62,000 bases of DNA from contig NMRA01000378.1 of the NCBI GenBank assembly GCA_002633005.1, forward strand, positions 1 through 62,000, in the 5' to 3' direction. The first letter of the stretch is position 1. Each line of letters starts with the position of its first letter. The notes beneath the pieces were generated by a model. That model was not told the origin of the DNA. It made no database searches and saw only the letters and a program-made list of their open reading frames with translations. This stretch comes from Phoronis australis (taxonomy: Eukaryota > Phoronida > Phoronidae). Position numbers and translations under genes: made by a program. Positions 1-11,375 of the stretch are shown piece after piece.

Positions 1-330
1 TTTACTTTTGAAATCACTTTTGAATATCCGTTAAAATGCGCTAAAACAGTTGTCCCTTCCTGGTTATCTCTTCCTGATGTAGGTCAATAGAGCGTAGACA
101 CGGCAAAATTTCATATTAAAACTGAATCGTGGAAAGTACAACCTTTAAAAGCAAGCACAACAATTCCTTTCAAAACAATATTTAATGTCCCGAGTATTAG
201 CGTATAAACAATAAAGATAAGATGTACAGCTTCAGTCCCGGAAAAGCAAATTATGCAAAACTCGGTCCTACCTAACACCCAGGTGAGGGCACATTGAGAG
301 CTCACGGCAACTTTTCCAATAAGATCTTAC
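1..330. other. Intron or 3' flank of the vWA gene; no gene seen
   Basis: This stretch lies beyond the splice donor of the minus-strand vWA exon. I see no second exon with convincing acceptor, frame and homology, so the remainder of that gene is probably outside the window to the left. The minus frame stays open for a few codons past the donor and then meets a stop at 302-304. Confidence 0.5.
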
Positions 331-976
331 CCGAGCAATCAGAGGCAACCATCCTCTTTGCAAGTGCGTTAAGATGTGTGTAGTCAGGTAGAGTGATCAT
401 AAACTTAGACTTGGGTTCGCTTGCGATATCCACCAGGTGTCTGACGTGAAACAAAGAGCGAGTGGAAACCACGTACATAGCTGCGTTCATCTGTCTTAGT
501 TCATCAACCACTGCTGGAAGTTTGTCCAAATGCGCGTTAACAGGTCCATCATCTGTGACGAGAATACCAATTTTTGGAACGTTTGGCCTGGACTTGTGAC
601 GGAAACTGTCGAGTAGCATTTGGAGCGCTTCAACTGTGTTGGTTTTTAATCTGGCTATTCTCTCTGCACTCTTGTACAGCCAATTTAAGGCAAGCAGTAC
701 ACTGTTCTTGTCGGAAGACAAAGACAACACTTCGAGAGGAGCACTGTTGTAGATGATGACTCCAGTACGGTATTCCGTCGAACTGATAGCAAGTTTATCC
801 ACGACGTCCATGGCAAACTGCATTGTGTGGCGAACATTACTCGGTCCTATGCTGGACGATATGTCAAGAACAAATACCAAGTCAGCCCTCTGAAAGCATG
901 ACAGCTGTTGACCGAAAATAATATCACCAGTCCATATGGATAAGGTGGTAAATATTACCAATACTGTGTTGGCCAT
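331..976 (-). CDS. Secreted von Willebrand factor A domain protein, first exon (partial gene)
   Basis: The exon encodes a hydrophobic signal peptide (about residues 1-22) followed by one vWA domain (about 31-205). The metal-ion-dependent adhesion site is visible as D-I-S-S-S at residues 38-42 after the usual hydrophobic strand DLVFVL, and a second acidic motif VTDDG lies later in the domain. vWA domains of this type bind extracellular matrix or other ligands through a coordinated Mg ion. The ATG at 976 is preferred; the frame extends upstream only through a TTG codon. The reading frame could end at 302-304, but a strong donor (CTCGG|GTAAGA) at 330/329 in phase 1 suggests that the exon ends at 331 and the gene continues off the left edge. 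Phase-1 boundaries are usual for shuffled extracellular vWA modules. The specific orthologue cannot be told from this exon. Confidence 0.85.
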
Positions 977-2103
977 CTTTGAGTCAAAGTACAATAACGC
1001 CGACCTAAATTAGTGCAAGCCAACGCTATCTCACATTAAACCCACTATCTATATTTCGAGTCGTGTAATCGTCATTTGTAGGGGCCCCGCCTTTGAGACC
1101 CAGTTTGCTCCGCTAAATAACGGGCATCAAATTTCTCAAAATCCGGGAACCATGATTATCGCCTCGAACTGTGTCAATCTAAGGTCGCTTTACGTACAGA
1201 AACCTGCCGGGGTCCGGGGTCTTATCTCCAGACTCGCACAGCTAGTCAAATTGCTTTCGACACTTAGTTGTACTTTAATACAGTCAAAACAAGACTCCGT
1301 ATCAGCGTGATGCACTACAAGATTGCAACTATTTTTCGGGGTACAAACTCGCGCTTTTGAGTAAGACTCGGTATAGTGGTTTCGATGCTGCGGTTATAAA
1401 GTGTAAACTAGGACTAGACATCAACCACAAAACTATGAACACTGGTCGTGAGTTCGAAACAGCAGAGAATAAATAGTTTGCAATTGGTGTTTGAAAATCA
1501 AATCACAGGTCCTGACACGTTTACTTGGTAACGTTTCACTATTACTCCGGAGTCTTACGCCGTCGGTTACACAAGGAAAGTTGGTTCTGCCAATATTTCC
1601 ATTAGATGACGGTAACCACGGCAGGTAAAAACTACTGTGAAGACAAAATGCTACATTACTGGTATTTAATATTAACGTTTACCCCGTCTCCCTGTCCCTC
1701 TCTGTATCCCTACGTCTTCCCCCCTCCCCGTCTGTCATTTACTTGAGGACAACTATAGCAGGCTATGTATATCAAGAGGCATTTGCACCAACGAACAAAT
1801 TTCAAAATGGAAAAGTGCAAGTTCAAGGAAAATTATATTGGAATTCCAATCAGTTAAACAGATGCCAGCACACGAAATACAACAAAACATGTTAACTGTG
1901 TGCTTACAATATCACAAGTGAATAATGAAACAAACCAACATCAATAAATAAAAATTCGAAAAACCTGACAAATATTACAAACTCAGCATTACAAATGCCA
2001 GACAGTCTTATTTTTCTTTCACACACGTGTCCGAGGGATCACACGTGTGAACAAACTAGCATACTCTGCTGCTTATGGAATATCTGTACTAAGAGCATTA
2101 ACT
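977..2103. other. Intergenic; nothing recognised
   Basis: Upstream of the vWA exon and downstream of the methyltransferase. It should hold the vWA promoter and the methyltransferase 3' UTR, but I see no clear TATA box or canonical minus-strand AATAAA. Confidence 0.5.
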
Positions 2104-3279
2104 TCAACCTTTCTTCCAAATCCACACAGGCTGCGGCAGCCTCTTTTTATGGGCCAGATAGCCAATTACACCTTTGTTCTGAGCATTCGGAAACTTGTCG
2201 ACATCGTTAACCATGCGGAGGGTATAGTCCGGCTTGCCCTTGATGTCATTTATAACTACACAACAGTAACCACCAGGTTGGAGGTACGACCAGGCTTTCT
2301 TCAAAGAAAACAACAAGAATTCATTGTACCATTTCTCTAGACTGCCCAGTTTGTGTGACTGTGTCTCTTCGTCACAATAAACCTCCAAGTCGAAATAGGG
2401 CGGGCTAGTAAAGATTAGGTCGTATTTTACACTAGGTATCAATGCTTTCTCAAAGGGGGCTTTAATCATGCAGAACCGGGGCAACGGCGGTGATGTTTCG
2501 GTAAACAAATCTTTTCGATTTTTGTACGGCAGCAAAGGTAAAAAGGTTTTGATCATTTTGTCGTAATTCGGGTGTAAGGCACTGTACGGATCAACACCGC
2601 AATAAAACTCAACGTCCGCTGCCATTGCACCAATCAGGCGATCACCCCATCCTGCGCACATGTCGAGCACGCGCGTGCGGTTGAGTTCCCGTATGAACTC
2701 TACCATAAGGGTTGGCCGGAAGGAGGTTGCTTCACCAGTGGCCTTCAGTTCATAGACACTTTCTCGGAGTTCATAGGGAGTTAAATTAAGGAGGTCATCG
2801 GGACCACTCAAACAAACGTCTTTGTCTGTAAGCAAGTCACGTAAACCACACGAGTGTTTCGTATATCTACTCCTATGTGGGTCGTTCTTTTTAGCTCGAT
2901 TAAGTGCATGTGTCAAAACCTTTTCTGGGTGGCTGAGCCAAAAATCATATGGGGAAGATTCGGCGTCATATCGTTTCGCTCGGACACGTGCTTCCTCTTG
3001 AAAGTAGTCGCTGATAACGTCATATTTAAAGTAGTCTTCTGATTTGCACTTCAGAACAAGAGGCGCAGTGTGACCTTGGTTGTCATGAAATACAAGATCA
3101 CGAGACGACACTTGCGGCAAATGAGCAATGGTGAACGGCTTGGTAGATACTGTGAAATGGTACAGTTTTAAATCTTCGAAGCTTGCTTTTACTTCATCAA
3201 TGCTGATAAAATACCGTTTGTAAGGAAATTCTAATTTCTTCTCTCTAATCAGCCGAACGATTTCTTCCATTACAATCAT
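2104..3279 (-). CDS. SAM-dependent methyltransferase with SPPY motif (DNA amino-methyltransferase-like), intronless CDS
   Basis: The 391-residue protein has a Rossmann methyltransferase core. Motif I is LDMCAGWGDRL (about 205-215), followed by an acidic SAM-ribose position in GVDPYS (D230). Motif IV is TSPPYFDLEVY (291-301), and a W..FL..L..GG...VVI segment follows (316-343). The order is motif I then motif IV. SPPY is the catalytic signature of amino-methyltransferases acting on cytosine N4 or adenine N6 in DNA; the CAGWG form of motif I is one I associate with phage and bacterial enzymes. Residues 1-190 are an uncharacterised N-terminal region. The frame is intact from ATG to stop. An in-frame TGA 9 bases upstream fixes the start at 3279 or at the second Met three codons on. 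A splice acceptor lies just upstream, so the gene has a 5' UTR intron, which argues that it is a resident nuclear gene and not contamination. Substrate (DNA, RNA or protein) is not established. Confidence 0.85.
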   Translation of the reverse strand: MIVMEEIVRLIREKKLEFPYKRYFISIDEVKASFEDLKLYHFTVSTKPFTIAHLPQVSSRDLVFHDNQGHTAPLVLKCKSEDYFKYDVISDYFQEEARVRAKRYDAESSPYDFWLSHPEKVLTHALNRAKKNDPHRSRYTKHSCGLRDLLTDKDVCLSGPDDLLNLTPYELRESVYELKATGEATSFRPTLMVEFIRELNRTRVLDMCAGWGDRLIGAMAADVEFYCGVDPYSALHPNYDKMIKTFLPLLPYKNRKDLFTETSPPLPRFCMIKAPFEKALIPSVKYDLIFTSPPYFDLEVYCDEETQSHKLGSLEKWYNEFLLFSLKKAWSYLQPGGYCCVVINDIKGKPDYTLRMVNDVDKFPNAQNKGVIGYLAHKKRLPQPVWIWKKG

Positions 3280-3294
3280 GGTCGCTCATAATCT
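3245..3294 (-). promoter_or_regulatory. 5' UTR splice acceptor and short overlapping upstream ORF of the methyltransferase
   Basis: On the minus strand a pyrimidine-rich TTTCTGTTTCAG precedes the methyltransferase, with its AG at 3294-3293; the exon would begin at 3292. The exon's first ATG (3289-3287) is out of frame and opens a 14-codon ORF ending at TAG 3247-3245, overlapping the true start at 3279. This could lower translation of the main ORF or force leaky scanning. Confidence 0.6.
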
Positions 3295-4431
3295 GAAACA
3301 GAAATTATGAAATAAGCCAAGTGGATTAACGGAAAGATTGGCACATGCACAAACGTTGATAAGATTTTACAACTCGGACATCTCAAGCGTTTTACCTTAA
3401 ATGCGAGCAGTCACCATAATATAAGCAATTAACTAGGTCTTCGAGCAGCATACAACTGGATGCCTTATTTATGTGCAAAGTGCACGTGAATGCGGATCAT
3501 GTGCACGCGTTTTGAGCGCCCAACTTGTTTCGCGCGATACGGCAGATGAATGCTATATTCAATGTCTGCCTTTATAACATTTATCTGCTACAAATACCGA
3601 AAGTACGCTCTGCACGTGCACGAAATCAGCCTCGCCAATCTCGTATTCACACGGATCGTTAACTCAAAAAGCGCTGTATTATTGCACGTCTGGGAGGAAC
3701 GGGGATAGCATGTATTAGCCGATCAGACAACCTAATGAATGACAACGTGATGAGTGCTAAAATAAATATTTCCCACAAGTTACGCTCTTAAGTTGAAACG
3801 AGGTCAGACCACACGTGAAATGTAAAGGATTGTCACAAACTCTTTGATTGCTACACACTACAGTATTAATTTTTGTACCGCATTTCCAAATACCGATATT
3901 TTTGTAAGAAACAAAGGGGAGTTTTAATAACGCATGGTTTGCCGTGAATTGATTTTGATCGCCCGAGGCGGCACTATGCAGGGTTAGGTACCTTTGAGCA
4001 TATAAATTCTGGGGCATTCATATTTTGATGGAAAGTGATTACTTGTTTGGGAAAATAAAATACGTTCCAGACTAGGGGACTTGAAATTTAATGTTTTCCG
4101 TGATTATATAATAAGACTGGACTGGAGATTGTCAGCACTGAAGTTTTGGGATGTTGGGCCGTTTCCGAAGATTGACTTTTCATAGGAAAATCAAAACACA
4201 TAAAACAACGCAAGTTTTTCTCGGACTATGTTAACAATGGGAATCGAGATTTACATAATCTTGTTGCATTAGTTTAAATATTTTAATATTTCTTGGGCTT
4301 TCAAGTTTCCTCAGTTACGCATGGTTATAAGCTTCAAGATATACATGTATGACGTACAAGTACAGATGCCGAATCAGATAATGACACCTCCAGAAAATTA
4401 CAATTCTCAAAGCACACGCTACTAACTTCGC
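3295..4431. other. Presumed 5' intron/upstream region of the methyltransferase
   Basis: No coding exon recognised. It probably contains the first (non-coding) exon and promoter of the methyltransferase, but I cannot place them. Confidence 0.4.
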
Positions 4432-4640
4432 ATGCGCACACCCAACCTTTAATATGGGGGGGGGGGGGNAAAAAAAAGGGGTACCACCTTCACTGTGCGT
4501 CTACGCCTGTTTAGTGGACTTTTGTCTCGTTTTCTCGGACTTTTTGTTTCTCTGAGGCGGACCTTTTTGCCCACTTCGCCAAATGGGGGGCTCGTTCGAG
4601 CCCCGAGCTTCCCTGGGTGCACTTTTAAGCCGATTCCACT
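4432..4640 (+). repeat. Dispersed repeat family X, copy 1
   Basis: Shares with 11143-11375 (same strand) and 35338-35590 (opposite strand) the ordered blocks GTGGACTTTTGTCTCG, TTTGTTTCTCTGA, then CAAATGGGGGGCTCGTTCGAGC. A poly-G run with a single N at 4469 interrupts its left part. No ORF or obvious terminal repeats; family not recognised. Confidence 0.6.
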
Positions 4641-5010
4641 AAACGTTTATAACTGCCTAACAGCATATTGAACAAAAGCACCAGTGGAATATGTATCTAT
4701 TCCACAAAGTGTCTAAGCACTTCACTGATTAGTAAAGTAGCATCATATGGGTATATTCATATGTTCTAATTTTAAAATGTGCAATACATATTTTCCAATG
4801 AAGCAGAGCGCATGTGATACTGTTAGATTGGCGCACAGATGCATTTGCTCGGATCTTTCTCAACTCGGTTCACCAATGCAAGGATTCATTTTGTTTCGTA
4901 CAAGAACCAGATCAACCTGCACTGTGTATAACATCAAGTTTAGTAATTCCCAAATCCTCCGTGAACTCGCATTATCAGTTTTCTCCATCATTCCAGATTT
5001 TGCGACAATT

Positions 5011-5178
5011 GGATATATACGCAAAACGTACCGAGAGTGGCGTTGATGAAGTAATGTACATTTAGTACATTATTCCACGTATCGACCGAGACCGAAGGTC
5101 GAGGTCCATACGAGGAATAATGTGGAGAGGGATATTACTTCATCCACGCCAATCGAGGTGCGTTTTGTATTTATCCCA
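5011..5178. repeat. Imperfect fold-back (MITE-like) element
   Basis: Left arm (about 5011-5085) and right arm (about 5100-5178) are imperfect reverse complements. Both contain GATGAAGTAAT (inverted at right), ACATTATTCC and CGTAT, and the ends contain GCAAAACG and CGTTTTG. The loop is short. An inner near-palindrome TAATGTACATTTAGTACATTA lies in the left arm. No coding content. Confidence 0.6.
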
Positions 5179-6373
5179 TACGCATCAAATCCCTAAATTT
5201 CTTTCATTTTTTCGGCAGAATTTTAAATACGGTATTTCACCCAGACTGTTCACGTGGTGGATCACATCCTATATGTATCTACTTGCGCGTTAAGTTGCAA
5301 GTTTTCTTGAGTAAACGAAACAGTTTTGAAAGTAACGATTTATTACTTGAAAAGAGAAAACAAAGATGAAAACAACGGCAACTGTGCATTGAACTTGTAA
5401 CATCTGAAAATAGTAAAATAACAACATTTCAAATTCTAGTTACCGAGGAAGCGTCGCCCGAGTTGCAGACGACATATTTAGCAATTGAAAACTGAAACAG
5501 AACTGTCACATAATAAACGGTCCTGTTGCGGATGGATTGAGATCTGATTGCATGTTTAGTGTTACTCACACTGTTGCAAATGCATAACTTTTAACTATTT
5601 TCCGAAAGTTTTGATGATTTAACCGGCTATCGACGTTGAGTCGACATTGACCTACCTTTTGAACTTTCCGTGTCAGAGGTTGCTGTTGAAGTAGTGTGGG
5701 AGGTGAATACGGAAAATATTATTACATGGCCGTATTTCCCTCTACTGGTTTAAGGCTTATGGGATAAATATAGGTTATTTCATGGCGAAGTCGTTATCTC
5801 CCGAATTCTAGAGCCCGAGTGGATTTTGAAGAATTATCGTGCGACTATACAAAGGACACGCCTGCGAAATCTGAGCAAATGGGTTTGTAAGCAACACAGT
5901 TAGGTAAACTTTTTAGGAAAATACACCATTTACCGTGTGCACGTGGTTATAAACCAGCCGGGCTTAAAAATCAAAGATTTTCATAAGACCACCTACCGTA
6001 TAATCATGGTACTAACTTTTCCCCCACACCCTGGTCTTGGGAACAACTGACAGCTGGTTATTACGTGAGATCATAATGGGTTAAAGTTGGATTGTCGCGC
6101 CGTGTCATTTTACCCGTGCCAAAAGCACACAGCCTCACTCAAGAACTACCGATCAGTCGCTTCTTTCATAGCCCAGGAACCATCCAATTGAATGCGAACT
6201 TTTAGACTGAATTGTTACTTTTTCGTCTGTAACGATGACGATGTTATGTTGGTTCAGTCATTCTCCATGTCAATTGGTTTTTACTGTTTTAGTGTTTTTT
6301 TTCGTTATTAATGTAATATTATTGTAATGTCTTGCATGTGTCGTGACGTCATGCCTAGCATTTAAACACGAAC
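5179..6373. other. Intergenic; nothing recognised
   Basis: AT-leaning sequence without convincing exons, RNA genes or repeats that I can place. Confidence 0.5.
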
Positions 6374-6377
6374 TTAA

Positions 6378-7673
6378 ATGCGAAGGCAACCTTTTTCATG
6401 TCATTTTTAGCAAAAATAGTGTTCGTTAATTATCTCAGACACATTTTTCACTTATTTACAGGTTTTCGTAATTTAATTAATTACTCGTCGTCTACTCCGG
6501 AAGTGACGTTTTGGGAGGCAAGAATTTCGCGCCAATTTCTTTTCATACAGTCTGACTGTGAGAGCAGTCGAGTCAGTCATTGTTCTACCTCGGATGTGAG
6601 AAGTTCGGTCGTCGTTTGCTTTTGTTTACGAGTCAGTCAACATGCCACACTGTTTCTGCCTACCGAGATGTTCTCATTATCGTCTCAAGTACACAGGAAG
6701 AACTGTCCCACTTGCCCGAGTGTCCCGCGACACACTCCCAGTGGATGGTGACTGCTTACATCCCGCCGTGCGACTCCCTCATCACACACGTGGCACTTTC
6801 TAAATAGCTCCAATACAAGTCCACAATAAACTTATCAAACTTAGGCTCACCGATCTGTTCATTGGATGACGAACTGTCCTTTTCACTGAGTGTCAAACTT
6901 TGCCTGTATTCACTCCCACTACTCAACATCGCTGCAGAGCTCTGGGCTAGAGACAACAGCACACGGGGAATCACTGCTAGTTCCTGGAATTGCACGCTAT
7001 GGGGTACGTTCGGAGGCATGGGTGACAGTAGATGAAGTGCCTCCAGGCACTGTTTATAGTGGCCACAGCTCGCGAGGCTTCTCGCTTCAAAAACGAACTT
7101 CTCGGGGATGGCGACGGTGCACTGCCGGTAATCAACAGCGACGGTATGAAACCCTTCTTTAGGCGTTGTTTCGCAGGGACCTTCATCAATTCAGCGTACA
7201 TACATCATGTATCTCTGTCGTAATCTGACGGCTGAAAATGCCTGCCACTGCTTTGTACGTTGCGTGGACGGGTAGCGCTGCGTTCTTCACACAAATGAGC
7301 TAGCCAAGTACGGCAAAGTGTGTCATCCTTCGGAAAGCGATGCAAGGTACCCAAAGCGCGTCTGAGACGATAATGAGTACATCCTGGTACGCAGCAACAG
7401 CATGGCATGTTAACTGACTCGTAAACAAAAGCAAACGACGACCGAACTTATCACATCCGAGGTAGAACAATGACCGACTTGACAGCTCTCACAGTCTGAC
7501 TGTATGAAAAGAAATTGGCGCGAAATTCTTGCCTCCCAAAACGTCACTTCCGGAGTAGAGGACGAGAAATTAATTAAATTACGAAAAGCTTTAATTAAGT
7601 GAAAAATGTGTCTGGGATAATCAACAGACCGTATTTTTGCTAAAAGTGACATGAAAAAAGGTTGCCTTCACCT
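6378..7673 (-). mobile_element. Kolobok-like DNA transposon, copy 1 (non-autonomous, decayed)
   Basis: A 1.3-kb element flanked on both sides by TTAA (6374-6377 and 7674-7677), consistent with a TTAA target-site duplication. The ends are inverted repeats of about 300 bp beginning with a copy of AGGCGAAGGCAACC. Inside is a degraded THAP-domain gene on the minus strand. TTAA target sites plus a THAP domain are hallmarks of the Kolobok superfamily (piggyBac also uses TTAA but has no THAP domain). The element lacks room for a full transposase. Copy 2 at 28168-29491 lies in the opposite orientation. Confidence 0.75.
6977..7408 (-). pseudogene. THAP-domain fragment within Kolobok-like copy 1
   Basis: The minus frame from 7408 begins MPCCCCVPGCTHYRL and continues through RFPKDD and TWLAHLCEE to HFQPSDYDRD, the outline of a THAP zinc finger. 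An insertion then shifts the frame; the continuation (from 7201: YAELMKVPAKQRLKKG and IPSLL, the AVPTIF-like box) is in another frame. The expected Cys of the C-x2-H ligand pair just before HF is replaced by Ser, so the finger would not fold normally. Confidence 0.75.
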
Positions 7674-8892
7674 TTAAGTGTTTCTAAAGGAACAACCCTA
7701 TTTCCATCAGCAGTTTTTCATAAAAAAACTCGCTCGGTGCGCTCTTTGTGAGTGATTGTGACTGCAAATGTGTTCTGAAACCCACGAATGAATTATAATG
7801 CAATCAAATTATAATGGAAGCCGGACCAGGTCCCAGGGAAGCCATGTGAGTGGTACTACCAACTGTGCAGTATGTTTTTCGCGCTGGGTGAAGAGGAACT
7901 AAAAGCAGTGATTGGATTGTGTGCAAACAAATTTCTGGACAATCCCAATCTATTGCTTTGGTAAAGCATTGGCCAGATGGATTTTATGGAACTGGAATTC
8001 CGCAAGTAGCGTTGTAAAAGATCACCGCATCCGCAAGGTTCAGCTGGTAACTAGATAAACCAACCTGCACAGTTGGTAAGTACACTGTAGAAACACAACT
8101 TGTAAAGTTACAAAATGATCAAGAACATCCTTGTTTTTGTGGTTAGACTTCGGGTACATTACTTGTTTAATGACAGGCATTGTGTTCGACATCACAAAGC
8201 CTAGACCGCGCTCAAATTTCCCGATCGGGGGGGTGCGAGTTAATCGATGTCGGCGAGCAGAGTTTACCTCAACAATTCGACAAGTATAAATTATAATACA
8301 CGACACGACAATGTTCTTTAATTGTTACATACAAAGCATGTACATGGTAGTACGATCGATTAGTTAAGAAGCGCATACATGTACATGCACTGTCTGCGGC
8401 CGGACTGAGAAATTCATTGGCGAAATGAACCGAACTTCGGCGGTTCTCAGACGTTCTTTCCAATTTCTAGAAAACAAGCAGTCACGAACTAAAAAAAATA
8501 AACCACAAATTGAATGTAGCAATATGGGTTCTGCATAGTCAGTTGTTTGATGTTATATATGAGTGTGCAAAACGATTAGGCCAGGTGATGCATTTTTCGA
8601 TTTGTGCCACGAGTGAATTATGCGACACAGTCAGGACCATAGACATCACACAGACCAGCCTCCCGTTCAGTAGCGCTAGGACCTCGCTAAAAAGCAAGAC
8701 TTCGCGAGATTACGTGAGATATTGCCGTGTATTTTAAATGAGAACACGTGACTTTGACTAGGTTTGATCTAGGTCCTAGCGTAGGTCCTAGCGTCTACTG
8801 AACGCACGCCGGACGCGCGCCACTCAGATACATGTAACTCGCGTTGCCAATATGACGCCATATTCAGTTGGAGAGTGCTACACAGGACAAAA

Positions 8893-8970
8893 ATGACGGA
8901 AAACACTGGGAGCCCTACGGCATCAGTCAGGAAATGCGGGGGCTCGCAGTGTTATGCCTGCAGCCAAAAC
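8893..8970 (+). other. Possible short first coding exon
   Basis: An ATG in good context follows CCAAT-like and GCCATATT promoter-like sequence. Twenty-six codons end exactly at a GT (CAAAAC|GTAATG). The encoded segment contains K-C-G-G-S-Q-C-Y-A-C, a cysteine-rich stretch that could start a zinc finger. No downstream exon was identified, so this may be a chance or transposon-derived frame. Confidence 0.15.
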
Positions 8971-9691
8971 GTAATGTTTTTTGGTCCTGCCGTTGAGTCA
9001 TGGGTTTTTTGGTTCGGCCATGGAGTTTAGTGGTGCTGCAACTAGGTTTTTATGTTCTGCCACCATAGTTTAAGCGGAGCGACTATATGCGTTGTTTCCA
9101 CATCAGTCTTGGTGATTGAGACCATATAAGTTCAATTAAAAAGATAATTATTGACCACCATATGCTGTTATCCAATGATGATGCTGTTATCCAGTGATAA
9201 CGTAGTTTGCTAATTATATTTAAGTAAATAATTTGGTATTAATGACAATCATATGTATTTTTACTTATACTGAAAAATAACATCCCGAATTTACTCGCCA
9301 GCCATCGAAATCAGTGAACAATGTACTCTCTATTCAAATATAGACTGATTTAAAAACTTATTTCTTAATATGTATTCCAAAATCAGATGTTTTCTGTTGT
9401 ATCAAAACAAACACATCCCTGCGAAATCTGTACTTGTGTCGAAGTTCATATTAGAAATTTTGTAGATTTGCTTACGAGCTCTCTGTTTTGTGACGAAAAC
9501 TTGGGCAAATAGGCTAAGTAAAGCGCACAGTTACCGAAATATCAAACCTGTACGACTGAATTGCGCATCCAACCTGTACCCAAAATACAGAATTTCCCAC
9601 TCGAAACCGAATGGAATATACCCAACCGAGCCGAGGTAGCATTTATTATGACAATCTATTCCGTCCGAACGTACCAACGTACTTGGTTTGA

Positions 9692-9722
9692 CCAATGAGC
9701 TATACCTGGTATAGCTCATTGG
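9692..9722. repeat. Perfect 31-bp palindrome flanked by direct repeats
   Basis: Arms CCAATGAGCTATACC and its exact reverse complement are separated by one base. GGTTTGAC occurs as a direct repeat overlapping both outer edges. Function unknown. Confidence 0.8.
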
Positions 9723-10706
9723 TTTGACAATACATGCGATCGGTTATAAGCCTGGTAATTTATCTGCATGTTGTCCTACCAGACAAAAGAGTATGCTGGG
9801 CAGTTTACAAAGGAGCTAGATGTTAACACACGCTCACAACAGCTGTACTGAAAGGGAGAACGCCCTAATGAATTTCAAAATCCTGTCACTTATTTATATG
9901 ACCCCAATGAGGTCTTTTTTCAAAGCAGTTCACATCAAATTTAGAACCCCTTAAAAGCGACCCGGATCATATTTTAATTTAATTGTTCAACACTCAGTGA
10001 AAAGGCTTATTGCGGCACCACGAAAGTATGTCCTGAGTGAGTGGCACGTCTCCTAGTCCTGGATACAATGTATTTGCACCGAGCGACACGAATTAAATGA
10101 TAAATTTGCGCGATCTCAGTGGTTTCTCTTGAAAAAAACGAAACTCAGGCTAATTTTGCTGCTTTTGCCTGCCCTCTAGCGTGGGAAGAAAGAACTGGAT
10201 GTTCTGTTACAGAATGGATCTGGTCAAGGTAAATAGACGCAAAATGAATCGCATTTTGTGGTATGCTGCGTTAAACCGGGTTAAAGGATCGGGCATTAAA
10301 ATAATAAAACTAATTAATTTATAAACCGGAATTAATCCGTTTTAGGATTCTAAACATGAATTCAATTATTAAAGTCCAAGAAGCACACGTTGTTAGCCCT
10401 TATTACATGGTTAGAGGACGTTATAAGGATCCAAGAAGTACCTACCCCATAATTAACTAATACACAATCCGTAATCGAATACAGTTTAAATAAACGAGTC
10501 ACTCACGATTCGGACCCGAAGAACACACCGCCATTTTGAACTTACCGCGAACCCGGAAGTACAATTCATTCAGGAACCCCGGCTGTACTACGCCGTCTGT
10601 GCGACCGAAGTGTCTGTTACCAGCCTGCAAACGGGAATAAAATAATCGACAGCGCGCCTTAACGTTAATAAAATCAAACACGGATAATTGTATCGAAATT
10701 GCTGAC

Positions 10707-10760
10707 GAAATGTGGCGAATAAATTTTGACAGAAATTATTTTGCCGGACTCGGGGCTTGC
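10707..10760 (+). repeat. Short dispersed repeat Y, copy 1
   Basis: AAATGTGG, then ATAAATTTTGACA, then ATTATTT and CCGGACTCG recur in the same order at 47698-47750. Too short to classify. Confidence 0.5.
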
Positions 10761-11142
10761 AACCGATCGGACCCCGTGCGGACCGAGACCAGACACTGTC
10801 GAACGGTAAAGGCATGCGGTTGCTAGCTGTTTTGTTGAAGTAAATGTTCAAATCATAAATGCCGTATACATACAAAGGTAGTTTCAGACACTTGCTTAAA
10901 AGTACGGGCTGGTTAGTCCTGTGTCACACTGCCGCGGCAGCCCTTAAGTTAGGTTAGCTAGCCAGCTACCAGTATGAAGATCGACTATCGTCGTAATATA
11001 CAGCTTTGCGCCAAGGCTACCCTTAGGCCTACGTGGTCCCTGGCCACAGCGCTCGCTCAAACGAGGCTTATTTAGAGCTTGGGGTCTTCTGGCGAACTGT
11101 GCAAAGTTGTTGACTTTCAAGAGAGATTTGCCCAGACTTTGA

Positions 11143-11375
11143 ATGAGCGCACCAAGCCTACTAAATAATGGGGGACTCCATTTTTTGAGAATGTGTACCT
11201 TTTACAGTAAGATTCACTGGGTGTGTTCAGAGCTATGAATTGCAGACGCCAAATTTTGGTACTTCCCGTCTTCTAGTGGACTCTTGTCTCGTTTTCTACT
11301 TTTTCGGAGTTCTTGCTTCTCTGAATGAGGCAGACCCATTTCCATTTCTCCAAATAGGGGGCTCGTTCGAGCACA
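11143..11375 (+). repeat. Dispersed repeat family X, copy 2
   Basis: Longest plus-strand copy: GCGCACCAAGCCTA, an early GGGGGACTC block, GTGTACCTTTT, then AGTGGACTCTTGTCTCG and CAAATAGGGGGCTCGTTCGA. The same order appears on the minus strand at 35338-35590. Confidence 0.65.

Larger units (their letters stand above)
7678..11142. other. Intergenic with minor elements only
   Basis: Apart from the candidate exon at 8893-8970, the 31-bp palindrome at 9692-9722 and a dispersed repeat at 10707-10760, I see no supported gene. Many short frames here look random. Confidence 0.4.

Noticed and set aside
6378-7673. piggyBac-type MITE
   Set aside because: TTAA target fits, but the THAP fragment and the AGG start of the inverted repeat fit Kolobok better.
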